Positions 47,202 through 54,360 of a stretch of DNA of 54,360 bases are shown piece by piece; the stretch's first letter is position 1; every line of letters starts with the position of its first letter. The stretch spans positions 1 through 54,360 of the forward strand of contig CANFMT010000017.1 in assembly GCA_947448415.1 (NCBI GenBank), read 5' to 3'. This DNA comes from Burkholderiaceae bacterium (lineage in GTDB: Bacteria > Pseudomonadota > Gammaproteobacteria > Burkholderiales > Burkholderiaceae). Under the pieces are notes generated by a model. It was not told the origin of the DNA and searched no databases. It worked only from the letters and a program-made list of their open reading frames with translations. Made by a program: the position numbers and the translations under genes.

Positions 47202-47810
47202 ATGAAAAAACTTGCCATGCTTTCGATCAAAAAAATATTACCAGCCTTATTGTTTACCCAGGCCATACTCTTCAGCGCTTGGGTAAATGCGCAAAACCAA
47301 GATGGCTATATTAATCTGATTGATGGAGTAAGCCTAAATGGCTGGAACATTATCGGTGATGCGAACTGGGTAATTGGCAATGGCATGATTCAAAGCAATA
47401 AGCCCGCCGGTTTTTTAGTCAGCAGCAAGTCCTATAAAAATTTTATGATCAGAGCGGAATTCTGGGCTGAGTCCAATACCAATTCCGGTATTTTTATACG
47501 TTGCCAGGATCCCAAAAAGATCACTCAACCAACTTGCTATGAAGTGAATATTTGGGATACCCGACCTGAGCAGGCTTATGCCACTGGCGCCATAGTAGAA
47601 GTTGCCAAAGTAGACCCCGTACCAAAAGCTGGAGGGCGCTGGAACACGATGGAGATCGTTGCCAATGGGTCGCACTTTAAAGTGAGTCTTAATGGGGTTG
47701 TTACTGTTGCCGATGGGCAAGATAGTAAATTTTCTGATGGGCCGATTGCCCTGCAATCCGCTGGCGGCCTTATTAAATTTAAAAAGTTAGAAATCAAACC
47801 GCTCCAGTAA
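47202..47810 (+). CDS. DUF1080 (3-keto-disaccharide hydrolase-like) secreted protein
   Basis: About 202 residues with a signal peptide ending VNAQ. The DUF1080 lectin-like jelly-roll is shown by LIDGVSLNGWNIIGDANWVIGNGMIQSN (in parts), FMIRAEFWAESNTNSGIFIRC, CYEVNIWD and GRWNTMEIVANGSHFKVSLNGV, ending SAGGLIKFKKLEIKPL. Family members bind or hydrolyse modified disaccharides. The in-frame TTG at 47187 is excluded because GGAG lies between it and the ATG at 47202. It is convergent with the phasin gene. Confidence 0.85.
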   Translation: MKKLAMLSIKKILPALLFTQAILFSAWVNAQNQDGYINLIDGVSLNGWNIIGDANWVIGNGMIQSNKPAGFLVSSKSYKNFMIRAEFWAESNTNSGIFIRCQDPKKITQPTCYEVNIWDTRPEQAYATGAIVEVAKVDPVPKAGGRWNTMEIVANGSHFKVSLNGVVTVADGQDSKFSDGPIALQSAGGLIKFKKLEIKPLQ

Positions 47811-47855
47811 AGCACTTAAATAATCCATAACTAAGCTTTAGGATAATTCAAATGA

Positions 47856-47880
47856 AAAAAACCGCCCGAGGGCGGTTTTT
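47856..47880. terminator. Bidirectional terminator between DUF1080 gene and phasin
   Basis: ACCGCC-CGAG-GGCGGT flanked by A and T tracts on both sides, suitable for both converging genes. Confidence 0.88.
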
Positions 47881-47900
47881 AATAAAGCAGTTAAAACGAA

Positions 47901-48473
47901 TTAAGCAGCTTTACGGCTTTTAGCAGCTGGCTTAGTAACAGCGTATTGACCTTGAATGTTTGCCATTGCAGCGTCAACACTCTTCTCAAAGTTAGCAAAC
48001 GCGTCAGTTGCACTTGCACGAACTTGATCAAACTGTTGGAGTGAAGATTCAAATGCAGTTTTGAATGCAGATACAAATGCCTCAGAACCAGCAGGAGCTG
48101 ATTTAGTAGCTTCTTTAACAAACCTTACCAAGTCGTCACGTGCGTCATCGATAGAAGCATCGATTACTTGAGCAACTTCTTTATTGCCATTGCGAACAAC
48201 TTGGTTCACCTTAGCTTGGTAAGCAGCAGCGTACTTAGCAGCTTCTTGAGCAGCTTCTGGCTGAGCTAATTTTGATAATTGCTGTGCATCTTTGATTGCT
48301 AGCAACTGTGTGCTTGCATCTTGCGCAGCAGCCAATGCATCTTTAGCAGCAGCTTGGTTGATTTCTGCCAACTCTTGGGCGCTTTCAACAGCAACTTGTG
48401 CCAAATGTTTTGCGTTTTCAACAGCTTTAGCTTGAGCTTGGGTGATCTGATCGTTTAATTGAGCTTGAAACAT
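47901..48473 (-). CDS. phaP: Phasin family protein (PHA granule-associated)
   Basis: A 190-residue, almost wholly helical protein rich in Ala and Gln, with AVENAKHLAQVAVESAQELAEI (in parts, about 17-38) as the phasin signature. It lacks cysteine and tryptophan, and ends with the basic tail KPAAKSRKAA. Phasins coat polyhydroxyalkanoate granules. The ATG has an AAGGA site. Three copies of a TGC-N3-GCACCA motif sit on and around its promoter, matching the PhaR-type control expected for phasins. No other PHA gene is in the window. Confidence 0.88.
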   Translation of the reverse strand: MFQAQLNDQITQAQAKAVENAKHLAQVAVESAQELAEINQAAAKDALAAAQDASTQLLAIKDAQQLSKLAQPEAAQEAAKYAAAYQAKVNQVVRNGNKEVAQVIDASIDDARDDLVRFVKEATKSAPAGSEAFVSAFKTAFESSLQQFDQVRASATDAFANFEKSVDAAMANIQGQYAVTKPAAKSRKAA

Positions 48474-48510
48474 GATTTTTTCCTTACTTAAATAATTTGG
48501 TTAAATTTTA

Positions 48511-48574
48511 TTGCGATGCACCATTCTAAAAAGAAATTTGGTGCGATGCAAGAAATATTTACTGCACTGCACCA
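48511..48574. promoter_or_regulatory. Three PhaR-like operators upstream of the phasin gene
   Basis: Three 13-base sites: 48511-48523 TTGCGATGCACCA, 48539-48551 (minus) TTGCATCGCACCA, and 48562-48574 CTGCACTGCACCA. All share TGC-N3-GCACCA, whose core is the same dyad as the CTGC-N3-GCAG operator known for PhaR in alphaproteobacteria. One lies at the start of transcription, one on the -35 box, one further upstream. Confidence 0.7.
48523..48551 (-). promoter_or_regulatory. Phasin gene promoter
   Basis: Minus-strand TTGCAT (48551-48546), a 17-nt spacer, then TAGAAT (48528-48523). It is one of the best sigma-70 matches in the window, giving a leader of about 43 nt. The -35 box is embedded in one operator, and the site after the -10 is in another. 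Confidence 0.75.
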
Positions 48575-48680
48575 AAAAAGTAAGAAACCATCATTTTTAG
48601 GGGTAAAAACGATGATTCAAGATAGATTTAATTGTTGTAAATATGTTGAAATTGATAATGATCATCCAAAGGAGCTAATA

Positions 48681-48706
48681 AAAAAGCCACCTCCTGGTGG
48701 CTTTTT
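48681..48706 (-). terminator. Terminator of the molybdenum hydroxylase/lyase/Bug operon
   Basis: AAAAAGCCACC and GGTGGCTTTTT, an 11-bp stem with a TCCT loop and A/T tracts, just after the Bug gene stop. Confidence 0.88.
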
Positions 48707-48714
48707 AGGTTAAT

Positions 48715-49668
48715 TTATTCGCTCGCTGAACTTAGCCTTCCGACCATCCTAGCCCATTTGATTCGCTCCGTTTTGGTAAAAGCAGTGAGCTCTTCAGGGG
48801 ACGAGCCAATGATCTGTATTGAGTCAGATACATAGCGCTCTTTTAGTTGGGGCGACTTGAGTGCCTGTACCACTGCGCTATTTAATTTTTTAATAATGTC
48901 TGCTGGCGTACCCACAGGAGCATATAAGGCATACCAGACTTCCGACGAGTATCCAGTGACGCCGCTTTCAGCTAATGTAGGCACATCAGGGTAGATGGGT
49001 GAGCGCTGGGGTGTGGTGACGGCTAATAATCGAATTTGGCCATTTTGAATAAAACCTTTTGCGCTACCGGCCCCAACAAACGAAGCATCTACCTGCCCAG
49101 ATAAAAGATCGGTATACGCGCCTCCGCCCCCCTTATAGGCCACATGCAGAATATCCAATTGGGCTATAGATTTAAGTAGCACCATTGATAAGTGAGTACC
49201 GCTACCGTTACCTGTGGACGCATAAGAATATTTACCAGGATTATTTTTTACTAGCGTAATAAATTCTTGAATATTTTTGGCCGGTACCGAAGGGTTGATA
49301 GCCAAAAAATAAGGCGCCTTGGCAATTAAAGAGATTGGCTCAAAGTCTTTAATCGCATCCACTTTAAAGTCTTTAAATAAAGTATTATTGACTGCTGCTT
49401 GTGCAGCGAGCATCAAAATGATGGTGTAACCATCAGGAGGGGAATTTGCTACATACTCCATTGCAATATTACCGCTTGCGCCACCACGATTTTCTGCAAA
49501 GACACTTTTTCCCAATATTTTTGTTAACTCATTAGCTAATGGGCGCCCTATAACATCTGCACCTCCACCAGATGAATATGGAAGAATCATGCGAATGGGT
49601 TTTTCTGGATACTGTGCTTGCGTCATTAAAGGGAACAAGAGAAAAACAAACATCACTATGAATTTCAT
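48715..49668 (-). CDS. Bug/TctC-type periplasmic substrate-binding protein
   Basis: About 317 residues. A signal peptide ends TQAQ, followed by YPEKPIRMILPYSSGGGADVIGRP (in parts). Bug-family motifs include AENRGGASGNIAMEYVAN, YASTGNGSGTHLSM and VAYKGGGGAYTDLLSGQV. I place the start at the ATG 5 nt after AAAGGAG, not at the GTG two codons earlier. It is the last gene of the operon, 10 nt after the lyase, so its ligand is probably the substrate or a product of these enzymes. Confidence 0.9.
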   Translation of the reverse strand: MKFIVMFVFLLFPLMTQAQYPEKPIRMILPYSSGGGADVIGRPLANELTKILGKSVFAENRGGASGNIAMEYVANSPPDGYTIILMLAAQAAVNNTLFKDFKVDAIKDFEPISLIAKAPYFLAINPSVPAKNIQEFITLVKNNPGKYSYASTGNGSGTHLSMVLLKSIAQLDILHVAYKGGGGAYTDLLSGQVDASFVGAGSAKGFIQNGQIRLLAVTTPQRSPIYPDVPTLAESGVTGYSSEVWYALYAPVGTPADIIKKLNSAVVQALKSPQLKERYVSDSIQIIGSSPEELTAFTKTERIKWARMVGRLSSASE

Positions 49669-49678
49669 ATGCACTCCT

Positions 49679-51151
49679 TTAATTAGCTTTAGCTAAAGCT
49701 TGTACGGCAGAGATGCGCTTTTCCTTGACACTAGCAAGATGAGCACGGCAGTCATCATTCCATGAAATAGCGGCATTTGCAGCTTCATATTCACTTTTTT
49801 GCATCCGAGTCATTTCAGCTAATTGAGGACCGCCATGCCCTTTTCGATTAAAAATCATTTGGGCTGGATCTGCACACATATCCCATTCTTGTTCATTAAG
49901 AGGAAAAGTTGCTTGATGGTTTTGTTCGTAAAGTTTTGCTGCTACCTCATAGCTAATTTCTTGTAGACGCATTTTTCTAGAGCGTCCATAGTCAACAATC
50001 GCAGAAGCAAAATGGTGCCCGATCCTGAATGGAATGCCAGCTTTTTGGAGCAGCATATCAGCTACCTCAGTAACTGTTGAATAGTCTGCATCGACTTCAG
50101 AACGTGCTTGAGCTGGGTCAACCACAATACTGTTAATGAGTTTCCTCAGCAGCGTAAATAGCTTAACCGGCCTTGAAGTTGGTAGCGGATCATATGCCCT
50201 GTAATCAAACATGCCAGTTCTGACATTGTGAGCCAGCATAAACGGTCCTTGCATCTCACTTAATAAGAGGCTGCTTTGTGCTCGCAATTGCTCAAGTGCA
50301 GCTGGATTGCGTTTCTGAGGCATTAAGCTGCTCACGCCCATTAATTCTCCGGGAGCTATAGTTAACCATGGAATAGGATCAGCATATTGAGCGTGCAAAT
50401 CTTGAGAAAATTGGCTAATTTGTACCGCACTGATACCGAGGATGGCTGCAAACTCAAGGCAGGTATCAACCGGTGCCAAATGATTGGCATCATATGCATT
50501 GTCAACTACATCTGCAAATCCTAATAAATCTGCAAGCATGAAGCGATCAATCGGAAAGCTAGAGGTGCTTAATGCAGCAACGCCTAATGGGCACTGATTG
50601 ATACGACCATATGCCTGTGCTAGTCGATCCAACTGCCTACCCCATGCACTTGATTGAGCCAACAGATAGTGGCCAAAACTAGTCGGTTGAGCCTGCACTC
50701 CATGCGTATAGGCTGGAATAATAGTTTCGTAATGATTTTCAGCTAACTTTAGGAGATCTAAACGTGCAAGTGCAAGGGCTTGGTGCGCACTTAAAACATC
50801 ATCACGTAGATTCATGCGAGATAAGGTCGATGCAATGTCTTGGCGACTGCGTCCAGCATGCACCAAAGAAGCCTCATCGCCAATTAACTGGACAAGACGT
50901 TTTTCATACTCAAGGTAATTACCTGTTCCAGTGACGTCATGAGGATCTAGCAAGCTATCAAGCTGCAAAACACCATCTGCAATTCTGGCGGCAATGCTCT
51001 GGCTGAGTATCCCAATTTTAGCCAACATCACAATCGATGCTTGATTAATTTCACTAAGAAATAATAGCGAGCGTGGGCCACCACGAAAGCTTTCATTTAC
51101 ATCAGTACCATGACTTGCTATGTGAGTTTGAATGGTTGATGCGTTTGACAT
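49679..51151 (-). CDS. Argininosuccinate lyase/fumarase-superfamily lyase of unknown substrate
   Basis: About 490 residues with the superfamily signature SSLMPQKRNP (near 277-286), the flexible loop before it (GELMGV) and the HGVQAQPTSFGHYLLA region near 150-165 with the catalytic-type His/Thr. LVHAGRSRQDIASTLSRMNL matches the argininosuccinate lyase block (GRSRNDQ in true ArgH, here GRSRQDI). It is thus an ASL-like lyase but not clearly ArgH. No arginine genes are nearby; it sits with a molybdenum hydroxylase and a Bug protein, suggesting C-N bond cleavage in a catabolic route. The ATG at 51151 has AGGGG; the upstream ATG lacks an RBS. Confidence 0.82.
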   Translation of the reverse strand: MSNASTIQTHIASHGTDVNESFRGGPRSLLFLSEINQASIVMLAKIGILSQSIAARIADGVLQLDSLLDPHDVTGTGNYLEYEKRLVQLIGDEASLVHAGRSRQDIASTLSRMNLRDDVLSAHQALALARLDLLKLAENHYETIIPAYTHGVQAQPTSFGHYLLAQSSAWGRQLDRLAQAYGRINQCPLGVAALSTSSFPIDRFMLADLLGFADVVDNAYDANHLAPVDTCLEFAAILGISAVQISQFSQDLHAQYADPIPWLTIAPGELMGVSSLMPQKRNPAALEQLRAQSSLLLSEMQGPFMLAHNVRTGMFDYRAYDPLPTSRPVKLFTLLRKLINSIVVDPAQARSEVDADYSTVTEVADMLLQKAGIPFRIGHHFASAIVDYGRSRKMRLQEISYEVAAKLYEQNHQATFPLNEQEWDMCADPAQMIFNRKGHGGPQLAEMTRMQKSEYEAANAAISWNDDCRAHLASVKEKRISAVQALAKAN

Positions 51152-51200
51152 GGTGCCCCTGATATTGTTATGCATTTATTAACAGTAAAGGTTATTCAAT

Positions 51201-53441
51201 TTAAGCGCTCATCTTCTTTAGGGCTAATGCTGCCTTTACTCTTTCGGGGGTCAACGGCAAATCATAAATACGCTGACCAAGTGCATTCGCTACTGCATTA
51301 GCAATAGCAGCGCAGCCTGGTCCTTGTGAGCCCTCTCCTACCCCTAAGGATTTTTCATTTTCGCGATTGATGATCTCTACAAAAACATTGGGTACGTCTA
51401 CGAAACGCATAATTGGATAATCTGCCCACGAAGAAGCTTGCATTCCATCTTGATTAAATGGCACCGATTCATAAAGCGTCCAACTAGCAGTTTGCACTAA
51501 GCCGCCCTCAATTTGATTCTTAAAACCATCTGGGTTAATAGTTAATCCACCATCTGCAGCGGCATATAAGTTTGTGACAGAAATTTTCCCACTGATAGGG
51601 TTAATTTCTACATCAGCAACACAAGCAACATACACGGAAAGATTCTTATATTTTGCAAAAGCAATACCTCGACCTTGTAATTTTCCAGCCTTCTTCGAGC
51701 TTGCGGTTCGATGATTCCATTTAGCCATCTGAGCCACGCGCGTAATCACATCTTTAGCACGCATATCCTGCAAATTGTTCAGGCGAAATTGCACCGGATC
51801 AACTTGAGCAACTTGGGCCAAGTTATCCATCATTGATTCAATCGCAAAGACATTCGCATGAGCGCCTAAGGTACGCAATGCCGATACTCTCAAAGGCATA
51901 TCAATAATAAGATGGTTGATGACCTTCTGATTGGCAAACACGTATAGTGGTACAGCGTTCCGATCCGAACCTCCCGCAGGCTGTGGAATATTTTTTACTG
52001 GTGAGGGTGCAAAAGGTTTTTCTAAATACCAGCTTGCTAATAAGTTATCGCCTGTAGCCTCGCCAGGTCTAGTGCTGTGGGTATTGCTCCATAGCTCATG
52101 CTTCCAATCCACTACTTTCCCTGTGGAATCTAGGGAAGCATCGATATTAATGATCATGGCACTGCCGTAGGGCTCCCATTTAAACTCATCTTCACGCATC
52201 CATTGCAAACGAATCGGCTTGCCTGGTAACGCTTTCGCAATCAAGGCGGCATCTAGGACGACATCATCGGCGCCGCTTTGACCGTACATGCCTGACCCCT
52301 CTTGATGAATACAGATCACCTTATCAGCAGGTAGACCCAAAGTTTTGACGAGATCTGTTCTTAAGGGATACATCCCTTGGCTATGTGTCCATAGTTTCAT
52401 CACGCCATCTTGCATATGTGCAATGGCGCAAGAGGGTCCAATGGATCCATGTGCAATGAAAGGTTTAGTAAATTGCGCGGTTAAGGTTTTGGTTGCCTGA
52501 TTTGAAGGCCCCTGCTTTATACCCACCACTGTGTCAACAGAGTGCTTTTGACGCATCTGCTGAAACCATGCTGGCAAGGAGGCGGGTAAATCATTAGCCA
52601 ACTTCCATTTGGCGAGTTTTTTCATGGCCTCTTGTGCGGTAATCGCCTGCTCTTCGCGCTGTGCCACTACGGCTAAGAAGCTGCCATTTCGCACTACCAC
52701 TACTACACCAGGCATTTTTTCTATTTGAGCAATATCTACCTCTAATAGCATGGCTCTGGGTGCTGGTGGCCTAATGACGCGAGCATGCAGCATTCCAGGC
52801 ATCTTCATATCCTGAACATATGCCGGTCTTCCAGATACTTTTGCCGGGATGTCTACCCGCTCAATTGATTTGCCAATGACAGTATGGTTGACCTTTAAAG
52901 GGGCTTGGGTTGTTGCAGGCCGCTTAAGAAGGGTCTCTTTACTAAGAGCCCAATAAGAAGTTGATTTACCATCTTTACTACTGATCTCGCCGTTACGAAC
53001 AGTCAATTCAGAGACCGGCACACCCAAGAAAAGCGCAGCTTGCTCTAAGAAAATGGTGCGCGCTTCTGCAGAGGCATGGCGCAAGGCAATGCCACCGTAT
53101 TCAATTGATTGACTACCCGAGGTCACACCTTCATTAGGAGAAAGTCCGGTAGTCGTCGGGATCATTTCTATACGAGATAGATCGACCTCAAGTTCATCGG
53201 CAACAATTTGCATCAATGCAGTGGTAATACCCTGGCCAAACTCCACCTTACCAGCTAGGACCACTACCTTTCCATCGGGACGAATGTGCAGCCAACTGTC
53301 TAACTGTGGATTGCCAGCTAAGCTGCCCGGAAGTGAAACTGAATTCTGCGCCAATAGGCTGGGTGCCCATACAAAACTAATCGCTAATCCAAGGCTATTT
53401 TTTAAAAAGTATCTTCTTGCAATGTTGGAGTTCTGGCTCAT
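51201..53441 (-). CDS. Molybdenum hydroxylase large subunit, isoquinoline 1-oxidoreductase (IorB)-like
   Basis: A 746-residue xanthine-dehydrogenase-family molybdopterin subunit. It begins with a Tat-like signal (ARRYFLKNSLGLAISF, Arg9-Arg10), which is typical of IorB-type proteins acting in the periplasm. Seen are KVEFGQGITTALMQIVADELEV (in parts), GVTSGSQSIEYGG, FIAHGSIGPSCA and GMYGQSGADDVVLDAA. The catalytic glutamate is in SLGVGEGSQGPG near the C-terminus. These enzymes hydroxylate N-heterocycles or oxidise aldehydes. Its ATG overlaps the stop of the [2Fe-2S] subunit by 4 nt. The FAD subunit is absent, as in IorAB. Confidence 0.9.
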   Translation of the reverse strand: MSQNSNIARRYFLKNSLGLAISFVWAPSLLAQNSVSLPGSLAGNPQLDSWLHIRPDGKVVVLAGKVEFGQGITTALMQIVADELEVDLSRIEMIPTTTGLSPNEGVTSGSQSIEYGGIALRHASAEARTIFLEQAALFLGVPVSELTVRNGEISSKDGKSTSYWALSKETLLKRPATTQAPLKVNHTVIGKSIERVDIPAKVSGRPAYVQDMKMPGMLHARVIRPPAPRAMLLEVDIAQIEKMPGVVVVVRNGSFLAVVAQREEQAITAQEAMKKLAKWKLANDLPASLPAWFQQMRQKHSVDTVVGIKQGPSNQATKTLTAQFTKPFIAHGSIGPSCAIAHMQDGVMKLWTHSQGMYPLRTDLVKTLGLPADKVICIHQEGSGMYGQSGADDVVLDAALIAKALPGKPIRLQWMREDEFKWEPYGSAMIINIDASLDSTGKVVDWKHELWSNTHSTRPGEATGDNLLASWYLEKPFAPSPVKNIPQPAGGSDRNAVPLYVFANQKVINHLIIDMPLRVSALRTLGAHANVFAIESMMDNLAQVAQVDPVQFRLNNLQDMRAKDVITRVAQMAKWNHRTASSKKAGKLQGRGIAFAKYKNLSVYVACVADVEINPISGKISVTNLYAAADGGLTINPDGFKNQIEGGLVQTASWTLYESVPFNQDGMQASSWADYPIMRFVDVPNVFVEIINRENEKSLGVGEGSQGPGCAAIANAVANALGQRIYDLPLTPERVKAALALKKMSA

Positions 53442-53899
53442 GCTGATAGGCCCTCAGAAGCCCGACGAATTGCTTTAATAATTCGGGTATGGGTGCCACA
53501 TCGACATAAGTGCCCATTGAGGGCTTCTTTAATTTGTTGGTCTGAAGGACGCTTATTCAACTCGAGCAATGACTTTGCTCGAATCATGATGCCTGATATG
53601 CAATATCCACATTGCACTGCCTGCTCATGAATAAATGCTTGATTTAGCGCACTCAACACCCTATCTTGCTCATATGACTCTAATGTCTTGATCTTTCCCT
53701 TAATACTACTAGCAGGAACGCTACAAGACAGCACTACGCGATCATTTACGAGTACTGCACAAGCACCGCACTGTCCAGCGCCACAACCATATTTAGCAGA
53801 ATTAATTTGCGCATCATTGCGCAGAATGTACAGCAATGGCGTAGAAGGATCTCCGTCAAACTTTATGGGCTGGTCATTTACGATGAACTCTATAGTCAT
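53438..53899 (-). CDS. Molybdenum hydroxylase [2Fe-2S] small subunit (IorA-like)
   Basis: About 153 residues. The plant-type ferredoxin half has YGCGAGQCGACAVLVNDRVVLSC (in parts, four Cys ligands), and the second cluster half has VQCGYCISGIMIR and LNGHLCRCGTHTRI. It transfers electrons from the Mo subunit. It has no signal peptide and would be co-exported with the Tat-tagged large subunit. GGAGAC lies 6 nt before the ATG at 53899; the in-frame TTG at 53911 overlaps this site and is rejected. It is the first gene of the operon. Confidence 0.93.
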   Translation of the reverse strand: MTIEFIVNDQPIKFDGDPSTPLLYILRNDAQINSAKYGCGAGQCGACAVLVNDRVVLSCSVPASSIKGKIKTLESYEQDRVLSALNQAFIHEQAVQCGYCISGIMIRAKSLLELNKRPSDQQIKEALNGHLCRCGTHTRIIKAIRRASEGLSA

Positions 53900-54156
53900 T
53901 GCTGTCTCCAAGTCTGCTTTTATTTACATCTATTTTTTTATTACTACTATACATACCAAAAATACTACCAGCAGTAACCTATACCTTACGCCACCACCGA
54001 TCGAATTAAGACATGTTTTTTTGGTCTCAATCGCCATTTGTAATGCTTTCGAGAGGCGCTTGGAGCTAAAGAATTTGGAGAGTCATACTGGTTTGCTCAA
54101 ATTTCGAATAAACCTACTCATGAATTGGGTTGGAGATATGGCTTGGTAAAGTAAAA

Positions 54157-54191
54157 AAATCCCTTATAAACTGTTGATTTATAAGGGATTT
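54157..54191 (-). terminator. Strong terminator at the right end
   Basis: AAATCCCTTATAAA and TTTATAAGGGATTT form a perfect 14-bp stem with a 7-nt loop; the minus strand continues with a T tract. It follows a tRNA-like 3' end, as the hairpin does at tRNA-Ser. Confidence 0.8.
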
Positions 54192-54198
54192 ATACTTC

Positions 54199-54215
54199 TG
54201 GCGGAAGGGGCGACT
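54199..54215 (-). repeat. Possible tRNA 3'-end remnant or attachment-site fragment
   Basis: The minus strand reads AAGTCGCCCCTTCCGCCA, ending in CCA, with an acceptor half GG(G)AAGG-like complement, similar to the tRNA-Ser 3' end (CTCTTCCGCCA). No T-arm, anticodon arm or 5' acceptor half is found in the next 140 bases. Confidence 0.35.
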
Positions 54216-54360
54216 TAACCTAAGGGTATACGGCTTTAGACACTCTTGGACATATTTATCCCCCTTTAGAGTGAGCAACACACTGATTTATATCAATAAA
54301 TATTCATCGCTTAAACGATGAATTTCCAAGAATTGTCTATTTCCGTACATTGACCTACAG

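Larger units (their letters stand above)
53900..54360. other. Non-coding right end of the window
   Basis: 461 bases without a supported gene. It holds a 14-bp-stem terminator (54157-54191), a tRNA-like 3' end (54199-54215), an unplaced short open frame (54044-54154, no start) and an 8-bp inverted repeat ATTCATCG/CGATGAAT (54302-54323). The frame could be a gene remnant, but I do not recognise it. Confidence 0.6.

Noticed and set aside
48516..48713. 65-residue open frame upstream of the phasin gene
   Set aside because: It runs through the phasin promoter, its operators and the terminator stem at 48681-48706, has no RBS, and ends in the hairpin-encoded PPPGG. It is an accidental frame.

Overview
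The window looks like a chromosomal segment of a betaproteobacterium of the Burkholderiaceae, most likely Polynucleobacter or a close relative. This rests on recognised gene order (ilvB-ilvN-ilvC-psd-pssA-leuA next to rpsO; yicC-gmk-rpoZ-rel beside rph-rdgB-hemW; a sigma factor followed by DUF3619, DUF3106 and RDD proteins), on modest GC for that order, on several solitary Bug-type periplasmic binding proteins, and on tightly packed genes. No database search was possible, so the genus is an inference.

Layout. 1-7.7 kb: start of rpsO, a SYLF-domain secreted protein, then a leftward block for branched-chain amino acids (ilvBNC, leuA) with phosphatidylethanolamine synthesis (psd, pssA) in between. 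A short leucine-rich leader peptide and a terminator/antiterminator pair precede leuA. 7.8-10.1 kb: sigma factor, possible anti-sigma partner, DUF3106 and RDD membrane protein. 10.1-17.9 kb: leftward operon for an MCE/Mla-type lipid ABC system (permease with STAS domain, ATPase, MlaD-like, PqiC-like lipoprotein), followed by a Bug protein, an atypical SDR and a large FtsX-like permease. 17.9-26.5 kb: tRNA-Arg, greB, the stringent-response/GMP operon (yicC, gmk, rpoZ, rel), and rph-rdgB-hemW with a Bug protein. 26.6-35.6 kb: orphan histidine kinase, secreted lipase-like hydrolase, 2-oxoacid decarboxylase, tRNA-Ser, FAD oxidoreductase, pgi and phosphomannomutase/phosphoglucomutase. 35.6-41.2 kb: an orphan two-partner secretion transporter and the NAD genes nadA, nadC, nadB. 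41.2-46.6 kb: a ParD/RelE-like toxin-antitoxin pair and an NAD-linked molybdenum formate dehydrogenase (fused FdsG-FdsB plus FdsA). 46.7-48.7 kb: small lipoprotein, DUF1080 protein and a phasin with a PhaR-like operator array. 48.7-53.9 kb: a catabolic-looking operon of an isoquinoline-oxidoreductase-type molybdenum hydroxylase (two subunits), an argininosuccinate-lyase-superfamily enzyme and a Bug protein. 53.9-54.36 kb: non-coding, with a terminator and what looks like a tRNA 3'-end remnant.

The most interesting signals are regulatory. (1) An apparently leaderless leucine leader peptide with a complete attenuator upstream of leuA. (2) A recurring start architecture, -10 hexamer plus exactly 6 nt plus ATG with no Shine-Dalgarno, at leuL, the Mla permease, greB, yicC and pgi, which suggests leaderless mRNAs. 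(3) Three TGC-N3-GCACCA operators wrapped around the phasin promoter. (4) The undescribed pairing of a Tat-exported molybdenum hydroxylase with an argininosuccinate-lyase-like enzyme and a binding protein. I saw no CRISPR array, insertion sequence, prophage or rRNA.
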